Below are positions 49,159 to 58,787 of a stretch of 64,000 nucleotides of DNA, piece after piece. Position numbers and translations under genes: made by a program. How positions within the stretch are numbered: the first letter of the stretch is position 1; each line of letters starts with the position of its first letter. Where the stretch lies: assembly GCA_016777965.1 (NCBI GenBank), contig JADHQL010000001.1:1-64000 (forward strand), in the 5' to 3' direction. The DNA is from Fidelibacterota bacterium (GTDB lineage: Bacteria; Fidelibacterota; Marinisomatia; Marinisomatales; Marinisomataceae). Below the pieces are notes generated by a model that made no database searches, had not been told where the DNA came from, and was given only the letters and a program-made list of their open reading frames with translations.

Positions 49159-50196
49159 TTATTTCCAGTAATTAAACAGTTTGTAAAGTTTAGGTCTAAA
49201 TTTATTTGATAATTTAGCACTTGAAACCTTTTTATTTTCATCTTTTCTTATTTTTTTTTGTGTCTCTATATCCAATTGTAAAAATTCATTACAGGCGTTT
49301 GAACAACAATCATTATATTTTTCAGCACATTTATCACATTGAATGAACAATAAATGACATGCATCATTTTTACAATTCTTGTGATCATCCGATGGTGTCT
49401 TACATTGATGACATTTACCAATAATGTCATTAGTTACACGTTCTCCCATTCTATCATCAAACACGAAATTCTTACCAATAAATTTAGATTTTAAATTATT
49501 TCGCTTCATATCGTGAGCATATTGAATGATTCCACCTTCAAGTTGATAAACTTCTTTAAAACCTTTTTTAATGAGATACGAGCTAGCTTTTTCGCAGCGA
49601 ATACCTCCTGTGCAGTATAGATGTACTTTTTTATCTTCTTTTCCTTCTAAAACTTTAGCAACCGTGGGTAATAATTCTTTTGAATAATGCGCATCAGGAA
49701 TAACAGCATTTTTAAATCTACCCACTTCGCTTTCATAGTAATTTCTCATATCAACAACAATTGAATCCTTTTCTTTAATAGAACGATTAAAATCAACTGG
49801 TTTTAAATGCACTCCTGTCTTATTCATATCATAGGATTCTTTGGGTACTTTATAGGCAACAATCTCATCACGAACTAAAATTTTTAATTTTAAGAAAGAG
49901 ATGCCCTCTTCAACAGCATGTTTAAATTTGATATCATTAAAAACATCAAATGAATGTATATAAAATTTAAAATCTTCTTTGTTATGCTCTGGAATGCTTA
50001 TTTGCGCATTGATTCCTTCTTTTGAAACATAAATTCTGCCAAGAATATTTAGATTCTTAAGGTCAAAATATAATTTATCACGAAAATATTCAGGATTATC
50101 TATTGTAACGTATTTGTAAAAAGAACAAGTAATTCTTTCAAATTGTTCTCTTTCTAAGCTTTTTTTAAGCTCTACTTTAGACTTTTTATTGTACAT
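49159..50196 (-). CDS. trhO: tRNA uridine-34 hydroxylase TrhO (rhodanese-like, YceA)
   Basis: A 345-aa enzyme for oxygen-dependent 5-hydroxyuridine formation at tRNA position 34. An N-terminal acylphosphatase-like domain (ILGRIYVSKEGINAQISIPE), a rhodanese domain with VHLYCTGGIRCEKASSYLIK (catalytic Cys195) and EVYQLEGGIIQYAHD, then a Cys-rich end (CHQCKTPSDDHKNCKNDACH, IQCDKCAEKYNDCCSNAC) that binds zinc. This three-part plan is that of TrhO. Length is normal. Confidence 0.92.
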   Translation of the reverse strand: MYNKKSKVELKKSLEREQFERITCSFYKYVTIDNPEYFRDKLYFDLKNLNILGRIYVSKEGINAQISIPEHNKEDFKFYIHSFDVFNDIKFKHAVEEGISFLKLKILVRDEIVAYKVPKESYDMNKTGVHLKPVDFNRSIKEKDSIVVDMRNYYESEVGRFKNAVIPDAHYSKELLPTVAKVLEGKEDKKVHLYCTGGIRCEKASSYLIKKGFKEVYQLEGGIIQYAHDMKRNNLKSKFIGKNFVFDDRMGERVTNDIIGKCHQCKTPSDDHKNCKNDACHLLFIQCDKCAEKYNDCCSNACNEFLQLDIETQKKIRKDENKKVSSAKLSNKFRPKLYKLFNYWK

Positions 50197-50209
50197 AATA
50201 GAATGTTAA

Positions 50210-50248
50210 TAGAAAAAGAGCCTATTAACAATAAATAATAGGCTCTTT
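50210..50248 (-). terminator. Terminator of the gene at 50271
   Basis: A 13-bp perfect stem (50215-50227 with 50236-50248, 8-nt loop): minus-strand reading AAAGAGCCTATTA...TAATAGGCTCTTT followed by TTCTATT. It ends the exported-protein gene at 50271 and lies just upstream of trhO. Confidence 0.88.
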
Positions 50249-50270
50249 ATAAATTTAGAAAAAAGCAATA

Positions 50271-51023
50271 TTAATCAACAGTTGTACTTAATTCAGGTCT
50301 AAATCTCCAAGTTTCACTCCAAATCCAATTCCAACCTCCTCTTACTTTTGAGTCTAAATCTGGATCTTCCTCATACATTTTTTGAAGTGTTTCTTGAAAT
50401 TCTAATTGATGTGGCCCTAACATTTCTGACATTGTCATGTGAGGTGTTGAATATGAATACACTGAAACGTTTCCACCCAAAGTTTTTGTCATTGCGATCC
50501 AAGGTCTAGTGCTATCGCTTTGCTTCGCTAACTCATTAAATTTTCCAAAGACACTCTCTGTGTTAGCAGTTCCACCTTGTTGAACGCCATAATAATAAAC
50601 AGTAATAAAATTAGGAGGTCCTTGATTATTGACATTTGCTCCATCAACAGTCGGCATGTTTCTACTTAAATCAGGACGTAGTGTCCAGAACTCTGTACCA
50701 CCAACTTGCTCAATCATTGATCCCCATTTATCGTAAGGTACTGGATCATGATTTGACATAGCGTCAAAAACATCATCTACCATATCCAAAGGAGTAGGCC
50801 ATTGTGCAGCAGCTACCCTAACGTATTTACCAGCATTTGGACCGTTGACAATTGAAAATGTGTTTACTGCTCCTAGTCCAGTATGAGCTTTATTGTGTTG
50901 AATCATAGCTTTTTCAAAATCAGCTACTCTTACTCCATCTTTAGCTCCGACATAACTTTGAATATGTAATACTTGACCAAAAGCAAAGGAAATAAAGATA
51001 AGTGATAGTAATAATTTTTTCAT
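50271..51023 (-). CDS. Exported protein of unknown function
   Basis: A 250-aa protein with signal peptide MKKLLLSLIFISFAFGQ. The rest has two similar halves, each with a strand-rich VxxAxxQWPTPLDMVDDVFD or IAMTKTLGGNVSVYSYSTPH pattern and helices, plausible as two dimeric alpha/beta-barrel (ABM-like) repeats. It is Trp/Met/Tyr-rich toward the end (GGWNWIWSETWRFRPEL). No family recognised. It is monocistronic with its own terminator, next to a truncated PqqB-like remnant upstream. Confidence 0.6.
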   Translation of the reverse strand: MKKLLLSLIFISFAFGQVLHIQSYVGAKDGVRVADFEKAMIQHNKAHTGLGAVNTFSIVNGPNAGKYVRVAAAQWPTPLDMVDDVFDAMSNHDPVPYDKWGSMIEQVGGTEFWTLRPDLSRNMPTVDGANVNNQGPPNFITVYYYGVQQGGTANTESVFGKFNELAKQSDSTRPWIAMTKTLGGNVSVYSYSTPHMTMSEMLGPHQLEFQETLQKMYEEDPDLDSKVRGGWNWIWSETWRFRPELSTTVD

Positions 51024-51059
51024 AATTACCTCATATTTGTTAATAATATATAATGTTAA

Positions 51060-51251
51060 TTATTTTTTATCAAAGATGTAATAGTTAACTAAAGATTTAA
51101 CTTGTTTCAAGGCTGCATGCGGAGCACCCCCGTCTTGTGCAATTCCTAAAATAACGACATATGGCTGCTCTTTTACATTAGTAAAACTATAAAACATCGA
51201 TGAAATCGATAAAACTAATAATAACCTAACCGCCAAGTTGAAGTTCATCAT
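51060..51251 (-). pseudogene. Truncated PqqB-like metallo-beta-lactamase remnant
   Basis: A 63-codon frame. After a signal-like N-terminus (LAVRLLLVLSISSMFYS), YVVILGIAQDGGAPHA matches the start of PqqB-like metallo-hydrolases (LGxAQDGGxPHxGC), whose full length is around 300 aa. The conserved Cys and all later metal motifs are missing; the frame runs into ALKQVKSLVNYYIFDKK and stops. Only 36 bp follow before the next gene. It overlaps the acyl-CoA ligase end by 26 bp. I read it as a deletion remnant. It could alternatively be a small protein in its own right. Confidence 0.5.
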
Positions 51252-53097
51252 CGGATGACGTTACAGGTATATTTGGCGAATTGTACATTGCTTCAATTTC
51301 GGCTTTATGTTTTTCAATGACCACTTTTCTCTTAATAGACATCTTTGGAGTTAATTCTCCTCTGTCAACGGTCCATTCATCTGCAATTAAAGTGAATTTT
51401 CTTACTGATTCATATCTTGAAAAGTTGGTCATCGTATCCTTAACGATGGCATCAAATAAGTCATATGCAAGTTCATGCGAACATAAAGCGTTATAATCTA
51501 AGCCTGATAATCCTTTTTCTTTCGCCCACGATAAAAGATTTTCTTTATTTGGAACTATTAATGCTGAAATGAAATTTCTATCATCTCCAACAACATTACA
51601 TTGTTCTATATATTTATTTGAGGTAAGCGAAACCTCCATTGGTTGAGGAGCGACATTTTTTCCTCCTGAAGTTACAATCAAGCTCTTTTTTCTATCAGTG
51701 ATGCGTAATAACCCATCTTCATCAAATTCACCGATATCACCTGAGTGAAACCACCCATCAATAATTGATTCATTGGTTGCTTCTTCATTTTTGTAATATC
51801 CTTGCATTACATTATGACCTCTACAAACAATTTCTCCATCTGATTGAATTTTAACCTCAACTCCTGGTATTGCTTTTCCAACAGTTCCAAATTTAAAGAA
51901 ATCTGGACGACCTATTGTCATTACAGGACTAGTTTCTGTTAGTCCATAACCTTCAATTATAGAGATACCAATTCCACAAAAGAATGAGCCAACTTCTTTA
52001 GACAATGCAGATCCACCAGAAGAACATGATCTAACCTTGCCGCCTAATGCAGCTCTAAACTTATTGAGAACTAGCTTATCAGCTATTTTATATTTTTGAG
52101 CAAGAAAAAATGGTAAGTCTTGATTTTTTGTACGATAAGGTACAGTTTGCAAACCTACAGATATAGACCAATCAGCAAGCTTCTTTTTAATACCAGACAT
52201 TGAAGCAACTTTATCTAAAATTTTAGCATGAATTTTTTCAAAAATTCTTGGAACTGCAGTTAAAAATGTTGGTCGAACTTCTCTAATATTTTCAAAAAGA
52301 ATTTCAGGAGTAAAATTCATTTCAGCGTAGTAAATAGATATTCCTTGACTAAATATTGAATAATGTCCACCAACTCTTTCAAAACTATGACTTATTGGAA
52401 GAAATGATACAAATCGCTCTATACCATCCTTAGGTTTTAGTTCAGGATTAAGCTCCATAGCGTCTTTAATTATCGGATCTATAGAAAGTAAATTATTACA
52501 AATATTTGCATGGCTAAGCATAACACCTTTAGGATGACCTGTTGTTCCGCTTGTATAAATAAGAGTTAATAAATCATTTTCCTGAACAGTTGCAGAAAGT
52601 GAACGAATATCATGTACTTGATTTTTCATATTAAATACATCACCAAAATTGATAACATTCTCTTTGTTGCCACTATATTCGTCATCCATAATAATAATGG
52701 TATTTAAATTTGAATTAGCATCATCTATCAAGGAATAGACTTTATCTAATTGGACCTCATCTTGTACAATTGCTATTTTACTTTCTGAATGTTCAACAAC
52801 ATATTGAGATTGCGTTGGAATAAGCGTTGGGTAAACTGGAACAGATACAGCTCTAATATGAGCAATTGCGTAGTCAGATATTGCCCATTTACGAGAATTT
52901 GCACCAATGATAGCAACTTTATCATTATCATTGATTCCTAAATTTTTTAATCCATTTGCAAAATCCTCAACCATCACTTGAAGATCAGCTAACTCTACTC
53001 CTTCCCAACCATTTTCAGTTTTTGTATAGAAAGTTTTTAAGGTTGGTCTTTCGCTTACTAAATGTTGAAACATTTGTGGTACTGTTTTAAATGACAC
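51226..53097 (-). CDS. Long-chain acyl-CoA synthetase (AMP-forming)
   Basis: A 623-aa adenylate-forming enzyme that activates fatty acids to acyl-CoA. Motifs: LLTLIYTSGTTGHPKGVMLS (P-loop, about 178-200), GYGLTETSPVMTIGRP, GWFHSGDIGEFDEDGLLRIT, DRKKSLIVTSGGKNVAPQPM and the C-terminal ELTPKMSIKRKVV with the lysine of the second half-reaction. Resembles the FadD15 group. It begins a divergent region shared with tRNA-Leu. Its stop is inside the remnant PqqB-like frame. Confidence 0.9.
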   Translation of the reverse strand: MSFKTVPQMFQHLVSERPTLKTFYTKTENGWEGVELADLQVMVEDFANGLKNLGINDNDKVAIIGANSRKWAISDYAIAHIRAVSVPVYPTLIPTQSQYVVEHSESKIAIVQDEVQLDKVYSLIDDANSNLNTIIIMDDEYSGNKENVINFGDVFNMKNQVHDIRSLSATVQENDLLTLIYTSGTTGHPKGVMLSHANICNNLLSIDPIIKDAMELNPELKPKDGIERFVSFLPISHSFERVGGHYSIFSQGISIYYAEMNFTPEILFENIREVRPTFLTAVPRIFEKIHAKILDKVASMSGIKKKLADWSISVGLQTVPYRTKNQDLPFFLAQKYKIADKLVLNKFRAALGGKVRSCSSGGSALSKEVGSFFCGIGISIIEGYGLTETSPVMTIGRPDFFKFGTVGKAIPGVEVKIQSDGEIVCRGHNVMQGYYKNEEATNESIIDGWFHSGDIGEFDEDGLLRITDRKKSLIVTSGGKNVAPQPMEVSLTSNKYIEQCNVVGDDRNFISALIVPNKENLLSWAKEKGLSGLDYNALCSHELAYDLFDAIVKDTMTNFSRYESVRKFTLIADEWTVDRGELTPKMSIKRKVVIEKHKAEIEAMYNSPNIPVTSSDDELQLGG

Positions 53098-53122
53098 AAT
53101 TTACTCCTTTTAATATTGGTTA

Positions 53123-53157
53123 TTGACAAACTACATACTTTATCTGAAATTTGTCAA
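53123..53157. promoter_or_regulatory. Inverted TTGACAAA pair between two divergent units
   Basis: TTGACAAA at 53123-53130 and its exact reverse complement TTTGTCAA at 53150-53157, 19 bp apart. Each copy is a perfect -35 hexamer: the left one for tRNA-Leu (weak -10 TGAAAT at 53145-53150, 16-bp spacer), the right one for the acyl-CoA ligase. So two face-to-face promoters may share 35 bp. Alternatively it is an operator. Confidence 0.45.
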
Positions 53158-53164
53158 CATCTTT

Positions 53165-53248
53165 GCCGGGGTGGCGGAATTGGTAGACGCGCTGGTCTCA
53201 AACACCAGTGAGGGCAATCTCATGTCGGTTCGAGCCCGACCCTCGGTA
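53165..53248 (+). tRNA. tRNA-Leu (CAA anticodon)
   Basis: An 84-nt class II tRNA. The acceptor arms GCCGGGG and CCTCGGT pair with a G-U at the end and one internal G-U. The D arm GGCGGAATTGGTAGACGCGC, anticodon stem CTGGT/ACCAG with loop CTCAAAC (anticodon CAA, reads UUG), a long variable arm (TGAGGGCAATCTCAT) and T arm GTCGG-TTCGAGC-CCGAC are all clear. The CCA end is not encoded (ACAAA follows). A terminator starts 3 bp later. Confidence 0.95.
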
Positions 53249-53250
53249 CA

Positions 53251-53283
53251 AAAAAAAGGGCTTAAAAAAGCCCTTTTTTTTAA
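53251..53283. terminator. Bidirectional terminator after tRNA-Leu
   Basis: AAAAGGGCTT and AAGCCCTTTT (about 53254-53263 with 53268-53277) with A and T runs of seven or more on both sides. It serves the tRNA from the left and the coiled-coil gene (ends at 53295) from the right. Confidence 0.88.
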
Positions 53284-53294
53284 ACTAATTAAAC

Positions 53295-53774
53295 TTAATT
53301 CTCTTCTTCTGGGGGAAAGACTTCATCGTTAAGTGTTTTTAACTGCTTCTTGATATCTGATAAGTCTCTTCTAGTTCTACGCTTTTCTGAATCAAAGTTA
53401 TCTTCTAACCCTTCAAGATCACGTTGAACATTTTGAATTCTTTTTGTTAAATCTCTATCAACTCGTTTAATCTCGTACGCTAGGTCATCAATTAAATTTC
53501 CTAGAGAGTCGGCCTTAGCATAAATTAATTTTGTATTTGCTAAAATCATATCTTGACCTCTTTTAATCTCTTTACCCTGGCCAATGTTTTCTAACTGAAC
53601 AGCTTTAACTCTTTGTTTAAATTCTTTATTAACCATATCTACATGTTCTGCTTGCTCACCTCTTAATTGAGCCATTTCATCCATAGCTGATCCATATTGC
53701 ATTAATGAAAAACCAACTGCTAAAGTTAGAGCAAGAACAACAACACTTAAAATCTTTTCAGTACTAGATAACAT
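53295..53774 (-). CDS. Membrane-anchored coiled-coil protein
   Basis: A 159-aa protein with one N-terminal membrane helix (ILSVVVLALTLAVGFSLM, residues 8-25) and then an almost continuous, highly charged coiled coil (about 30-150) ending PPEEEN. It lacks any recognised catalytic motif. Position downstream of lepB, with a 70-bp gap, suggests an envelope role such as a scaffold, but nothing more specific can be read. Confidence 0.6.
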   Translation of the reverse strand: MLSSTEKILSVVVLALTLAVGFSLMQYGSAMDEMAQLRGEQAEHVDMVNKEFKQRVKAVQLENIGQGKEIKRGQDMILANTKLIYAKADSLGNLIDDLAYEIKRVDRDLTKRIQNVQRDLEGLEDNFDSEKRRTRRDLSDIKKQLKTLNDEVFPPEEEN

Positions 53775-53844
53775 AATAAATACCTCACTTTTTTTTTAGT
53801 CCACAGAAACTAATGAATGAAAATTCAATATGAAAACATTTTTT

Positions 53845-54819
53845 TTATTTAGGAATATTTCCAATTCTGGAAAGTCTAGGTAAATAATTTTCTAAGTCTA
53901 ATGAAAACCAAGTAATAACTGGTTGTCCAAGAATATGACTCTTGGGAACAAAACCCCAAAATCTTGAATCTTCACTATTATCCCTATTATCTCCCATCGT
54001 CCAATAATAATCTTGTTTTAAAGAATATGTATCAATCTCGCTGATATCTTTATCATTTATTTTTAAATATTTTAAATATTCTTTTTTCATTACTGACATC
54101 CATGGATTAATTAATGAAGCATTAGGTTGCGGAACATAATTATCAAATACTTTCCTATCACCCGTTCTTCTATATAGGTCATACGGATCTTCGTTGGTAA
54201 AGGTTAGCTTTTGATCGTTAAATACCAATTCAACTTTATTTCCTTCAAATAATAGTAAAGGGATAATTAGCTCCCAATTCATATCTTCGTTAATTTTATA
54301 TGAATCACCTTTTTTAGGAATTCTAAGATCTTTCATATTATCTTTATTTCCAAGATTCATAAATATACTGTCATCAATATAGGATTCGGATGATGGTTCT
54401 TGCGATAAAAATTGACCACCTTCAGGCAATAGATACTCTATATCATTAACAAATACTTTTCGATTTTCAATTCTAACATTATCACCAGGTAAACCGATAC
54501 ATCTTTTTACATATTTATATACATTATCTCGGGGATATTCGAAAACTACTACATCTCCTCTTTCTACATCTTTGAATGCAGGAAATCTATAATCTGGAAG
54601 AAATGTAGGAATACTTACAGCTGTAAATGGAACCCAAATTTTTTGAGGAACTTTCATACCATAGATATATCTACTTCCAACAAGCATGTCTCCTCTTAAT
54701 ATATTCTTTTCCATACTTCCTGTTGGTACAATATAAAGCTCTACAACTGTTTCTTTTAGGAAAAGGATGGCCAAAATTAAAACAGAAAGTGATTTTATTT
54801 CTTTAATGAAGTTTTGCAT
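53845..54819 (-). CDS. lepB: Signal peptidase I
   Basis: A 324-aa inner-membrane protease that removes signal peptides. The catalytic Ser is Ser35 (PTGSMEKNILRGD) and the general-base Lys is Lys105 (YKYVKRCIGLPGDNV); GDNRDNSEDSRFWGFVP is the conserved box E near the end. There is one N-terminal membrane helix (LSVLILAILFLKETVVELYI). The about 150-residue section between boxes D and E is much longer than in minimal enzymes, as in Bacteroidetes-group proteins. Start overlaps the rnhB stop by 1 bp. Confidence 0.95.
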   Translation of the reverse strand: MQNFIKEIKSLSVLILAILFLKETVVELYIVPTGSMEKNILRGDMLVGSRYIYGMKVPQKIWVPFTAVSIPTFLPDYRFPAFKDVERGDVVVFEYPRDNVYKYVKRCIGLPGDNVRIENRKVFVNDIEYLLPEGGQFLSQEPSSESYIDDSIFMNLGNKDNMKDLRIPKKGDSYKINEDMNWELIIPLLLFEGNKVELVFNDQKLTFTNEDPYDLYRRTGDRKVFDNYVPQPNASLINPWMSVMKKEYLKYLKINDKDISEIDTYSLKQDYYWTMGDNRDNSEDSRFWGFVPKSHILGQPVITWFSLDLENYLPRLSRIGNIPK

Positions 54820-55370
54820 TATTTAATATTGGATGATATCGGCTTAAAGGTTATTCTGTGTATTGGTGTATATGAGTATTTGTCCAATGCTTCCAAGTGT
54901 TTTTTTGTTCCATATCCGCTATTTGAAATAAAATCATAGTCTGGATAAATATAATGAAATGATCGCATTATTTCATCTCTTGTTACTTTTGCTATAATTG
55001 AAGCAGCCATAATTTGCTGATATTTTTGATCGCCTTTTATAATACCTTCATTTTCAATTTGAATGTCTAATGAAAATCCATCAACTAAAACTTTATCTGG
55101 CCTTACTTTTAATGAGCTTATTGCATCTTTCATAGCATCTTCAGATGCTACTTTAATATTGTGCTTGTCAATATAATCATTCCATTTAACTCCAACTGCA
55201 ATTGAACTAGCATTTTCTAAAATCTCGCTATATAAAACTTCTCTTTTCTTTTTTGACAATTTCTTTGAATCGTTAAGAGAATCAATAGAATTATTTAGAA
55301 TTACTGCTGCAGCTACCACTGGACCAGCTAAACAGCCTCTACCCACTTCATCAACGCCCGCAATAATCAT
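54819..55370 (-). CDS. rnhB: Ribonuclease HII
   Basis: A 183-aa enzyme that removes RNA from RNA-DNA hybrids. MIIAGVDEVGRGCLAGPVVA holds the first Asp-Glu pair; KVRPDKVLVDGF and QQIMAASIIAKVTRDEIM hold the other acidic residues. Normal length. It lies upstream of lepB in the same transcript and diverges from the symporter gene. Confidence 0.94.
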   Translation of the reverse strand: MIIAGVDEVGRGCLAGPVVAAAVILNNSIDSLNDSKKLSKKKREVLYSEILENASSIAVGVKWNDYIDKHNIKVASEDAMKDAISSLKVRPDKVLVDGFSLDIQIENEGIIKGDQKYQQIMAASIIAKVTRDEIMRSFHYIYPDYDFISNSGYGTKKHLEALDKYSYTPIHRITFKPISSNIK

Positions 55371-55435
55371 TTTTTAAATTAATAATAAAAAATCAATGTA
55401 CATCTTTTAAAAAAATAATTAATATTTATGTGTCC

Positions 55436-57013
55436 ATGTCAAAAACTCTATATACGCTTCTAGTTTTTTCAATTATAGGAATTTTACTATTGATTCCAGG
55501 ATATGGAGTTCACTTTTTTGAACAAATTTGGAGTTTTCCAGGAAATCTTTTTTCAGATGATTTCAAACAAGCATTTCCCTTAGCTACCATACCCCTAATG
55601 GTTATTTCTTTATTGGGAACTGGTATGTACATGACTTTTAAACTAGGATTTCCACAATTAACTCGCATTTTACACGGTATTAAAGTTACCAGAGGTGACT
55701 ACGATAGCACGGAAGACGAAGGAGATTTAAACCATTTTAAAGCACTTTCAACTGCTTTAGCAGCTACTGTGGGTATTGGAAATATTGCTGGAGTAGCTAT
55801 TGCAATTCAAATTGGTGGTCCCGGCGCATTATTTTGGATGTGGATTACAGCTTTTTTTGGAACTGCTTTAAAGTATGCTGAATGTGCTCTCGCTGTTGAA
55901 TACAGAGAAACAGACTCTCAAGGAAATACTGCAGGAGGACCAATGTATACTATAGAAAACGGTTTAGGTCTTAATTGGAGATGGCTAGCAGTAGTATTTG
56001 CATGTTTTACAATCATTTGCTCCTTCTTTACAGGAAATGCTATTCAATCAAACACCCTAACACAGCAGCTATACAGTCAATTAGCTTCTATTTTTGGAAC
56101 TGATAATTTTTTGATGTCTACAAAAGAAGTTGCTTTATTAGGTGACGTTTCAAGTATATCTATAATGCATGTGGCAATAGGTTTAATTTGTGCTGCAATT
56201 GTGGGGTCAGTTATTTTAGGCGGTATTAAAAGAATAGGTGATGTTACAAGTTTTCTTGTACCTATAATGGCTGCTATTTATGTTTTTTGTGCATTATTTA
56301 TAGTGATTACAAACTTCGATCAAGTTGGTAATTCTTTTAATACCATTTTTACAATGGCTTTTAATCCACCATCCTTATTAGTTCCTGCTACAGGCGTTGC
56401 TTCAGGAGCATTTATAGCATTTTTAAATACAATGTTAATGGGTGTTAAAAGAGGTTTATTTTCAAGTGAATCAGGTCAAGGTTCAGCTGCTATTGCTCAT
56501 TCAACAGCAAAAACACCGTATTCCACCAGAGAAGGTGTTGTTGCTTTATTAGAGCCATATATTGATACTATCATAATTTGCACCTTAACTGGTTTAGTAA
56601 TTATGGTTACTGGTTCATGGAAATTGACTGAGTTTTATTCCCTAAGAATTGATTCATCAATTGTTGAATTAAAAGAAGGTGTATTACTTACAAGTTATGC
56701 TTTTTCACAAGGAATTCCTTTTGGTAGTGAAATGGTTACCATTGCTGTAGTTCTCTTTGCTCTTTCAACTGCCATCAGTTGGTCATTTTACGGAGATAGA
56801 GCCACTGAGTACTTGTTTGGATCTAGTTATATTTCATATTATAGATATATTTATGTTATAATGGTTTTTCTTGGCTCAATGTTAACTTTAAATCAAGTTT
56901 GGAATCTTGGTGATGCTGCCCTTGCTTTTATGACTTTTCCTAACCTTATTGCGATTATTCTTTTAAGTACGAAATTAAAAGATATTTCCTCTAAATACTT
57001 TGAAAAGTACTAA
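55436..57013 (+). CDS. AGCS-family alanine/glycine:cation symporter
   Basis: A 525-aa inner-membrane transporter with about ten helices. I start at ATG 55436 (a GTG at 55430 is in frame too). Family blocks include PLMVISLLGTGMYMTFKLGF, ALSTALAATVGIGNIAGVAI, GGPGALFWMWITAFFGTALK, TAGGPMYTIENGLG, FLNTMLMGVKRGLFSSESGQ with GSAAIAHSTAKT and GDRATEYLFG. AGCS proteins take up alanine or glycine with Na+ or H+. An ald gene lies about 15 kb away, which fits alanine use. It overlaps the next gene by 14 bp. Confidence 0.93.
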   Translation: MSKTLYTLLVFSIIGILLLIPGYGVHFFEQIWSFPGNLFSDDFKQAFPLATIPLMVISLLGTGMYMTFKLGFPQLTRILHGIKVTRGDYDSTEDEGDLNHFKALSTALAATVGIGNIAGVAIAIQIGGPGALFWMWITAFFGTALKYAECALAVEYRETDSQGNTAGGPMYTIENGLGLNWRWLAVVFACFTIICSFFTGNAIQSNTLTQQLYSQLASIFGTDNFLMSTKEVALLGDVSSISIMHVAIGLICAAIVGSVILGGIKRIGDVTSFLVPIMAAIYVFCALFIVITNFDQVGNSFNTIFTMAFNPPSLLVPATGVASGAFIAFLNTMLMGVKRGLFSSESGQGSAAIAHSTAKTPYSTREGVVALLEPYIDTIIICTLTGLVIMVTGSWKLTEFYSLRIDSSIVELKEGVLLTSYAFSQGIPFGSEMVTIAVVLFALSTAISWSFYGDRATEYLFGSSYISYYRYIYVIMVFLGSMLTLNQVWNLGDAALAFMTFPNLIAIILLSTKLKDISSKYFEKY

Positions 57014-57782
57014 TCACATTCTTGATACTGCATTAGAAATTTCAGATCAAGCTGCTGAACTGATTCGTTTATCTTCTCAAAAAATTAAATCTTATAAGTC
57101 CAAAGGTGAAATTTCAAATCTTGTAACTCAAACTGATGTTGAAGCTGATAAACTAATCACCAAAAAAGTTAAAGAATCCTTTCCTGAACATAATATTGTC
57201 TCAGAAGAATTAGGATCAAATAAATTGAGTTCAGATTATACATGGTACATTGACCCAATTGATGGTACCAATAATTTTGTACATAATTATCCTTCTTTTG
57301 CTGTTTCTATAGGCGTTTTCTTTAAAAACAAACCGCTGGTTGGGGTTGTTTATGATATCCCTAACAACGAAAAGTTTTTTGCCTCTAAAGATGGTGGTTC
57401 TTTTAGCAATGATTCTCCAATCTCTGTTTCAAATAGAGAACATTTTAATGAAGGGTTATATGTTACTGGTTTTATACCATACGATGAAAATTATATTGAT
57501 AAAAATTTGCAAGTTATAAAGAATATAAATCTTAATTCACATGGTGTTAGAAGATTGGGGGCAGCTTCCTTAGATATGTGTCATGTAGCAAAAGGTATTG
57601 TTGAAGGATTTTGGGAATATAATTTACAACCTTGGGATACAGCAGCCGGCAATATCATCATTTCGGAGGCAGGTGGATTTGTTTCAAATGAAAACGGAAA
57701 TCAATATAATTTTGATAAATGTATTGTTGCTTCTAATAAAAAAGTGCACAAAGAATTTTTAAAAATTATTAAAGAATCTTAA
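57000..57782 (+). CDS. Inositol monophosphatase family protein
   Basis: A 260-aa Mg-dependent phosphatase of the SuhB/IMPase type. [26 protein letters not shown] (Glu69-70), [20 protein letters not shown] (Asp85, Asp88) and [18 protein letters not shown] (near 210) are the metal-binding and signature blocks. The start is TTG at 57000, inside the transporter end. It might act on inositol phosphates or, like CysQ or SuhB, on other small phosphates. Its end overlaps the converging recA by 4 bp. Confidence 0.88.
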   Translation: MKSTNHILDTALEISDQAAELIRLSSQKIKSYKSKGEISNLVTQTDVEADKLITKKVKESFPEHNIVSEELGSNKLSSDYTWYIDPIDGTNNFVHNYPSFAVSIGVFFKNKPLVGVVYDIPNNEKFFASKDGGSFSNDSPISVSNREHFNEGLYVTGFIPYDENYIDKNLQVIKNINLNSHGVRRLGAASLDMCHVAKGIVEGFWEYNLQPWDTAAGNIIISEAGGFVSNENGNQYNFDKCIVASNKKVHKEFLKIIKES

Positions 57783-58768
57783 TTCAGCTCTAAATAATCT
57801 TTAACATCAGATAATACGCTCTCCATAAGCTTATCATCAGTTTCTAGTAGAATTTTAACTTTTTCACGGCCTTGAGCAATCTTATCACCTTTGTATGAGA
57901 ACCAAGAGCCCATTTTTTCAACTACGCCCCCCTGTAAAGCTAAATCCAGTAAATCTCCAGCATATGAGATTCCTTTACCATACATGATATCAAACTCAGT
58001 CATTTTAAAAGGTGAAGCTACTTTATTTTTTACCACTTTCACTCTGGTTCTATTTCCAGTCATGTCAGTTCCTTCTTTAATAGCAGCTATTCTTCTAATA
58101 TCCAATCTTACTGATGAATAAAATTTTAACGCTCTACCACCAGGAGTTGTTTCTGGGCTACCGAACATTACACCAATTTTTTCTCTGATTTGATTAATAA
58201 AAACTACACATGTTCTAGATTTGTTAATTGGACCAGAAAGCTTTCTTAAAGCTTGTGACATCAATCTTGCCTGTAAGCCAACTGTAACATCACCAATCTG
58301 TCCGTCAAGCTCAGCTTTAGGTACTAATGCTGCAACAGAGTCAATAACAATTACATCCAAAGCAGCTGTTTCTAGCAACTTTTGAAGAATATCAAGTGCT
58401 TGCTCTCCAGAATCTGGTTGTGAAACCAATAAGTCGTCTGCGTTACATCCAAGATTTTTGGCATATTCTGGATCTAATGCATTTTCAGCGTCAATAAATG
58501 CTGCTTTTCCGCCATTTTTTTGACACTCAGCAACAATATGCAAAGCTAAAGTGGTTTTTCCTGATGATTCAGGTCCAAATACTTCAACAATTCTTCCTTT
58601 TGGTACACCTCCAACTCCTAAAGCCACATCCAGTGAAAGACATCCAGTTGAAATAGCTTCTACATCAAGACTGGCAGTTCCACCCAATCTCATTATGGAT
58701 CCATCTCCATACTCTTTATTAATATCTAATTGAACTGCTTCTAACACTTTATCTACATTTTTTGCCAT
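57779..58768 (-). CDS. recA: Recombinase RecA
   Basis: A 329-aa recombinase. Walker [14 protein letters not shown] (65-77), [10 protein letters not shown] and [14 protein letters not shown] (Walker B), [20 protein letters not shown] with the loop-1/2 DNA-binding segments [20 protein letters not shown] are intact. The acidic C-terminal tail is short: the protein ends DVKDYLELN at 329, against 353 in E. coli. It is last in the dnaX-ybaB-recR-pgsA-pgpA-cinA-recA transcript, with no LexA-like site in front. Confidence 0.97.
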   Translation of the reverse strand: MAKNVDKVLEAVQLDINKEYGDGSIMRLGGTASLDVEAISTGCLSLDVALGVGGVPKGRIVEVFGPESSGKTTLALHIVAECQKNGGKAAFIDAENALDPEYAKNLGCNADDLLVSQPDSGEQALDILQKLLETAALDVIVIDSVAALVPKAELDGQIGDVTVGLQARLMSQALRKLSGPINKSRTCVVFINQIREKIGVMFGSPETTPGGRALKFYSSVRLDIRRIAAIKEGTDMTGNRTRVKVVKNKVASPFKMTEFDIMYGKGISYAGDLLDLALQGGVVEKMGSWFSYKGDKIAQGREKVKILLETDDKLMESVLSDVKDYLELN

Positions 58769-58787
58769 TACAACTTTCCTTTAATAT

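Noticed and set aside
53123-53332. 69-codon plus-strand frame across the tRNA
   Set aside because: It reads through tRNA-Leu and its terminator, so it is not a protein gene.
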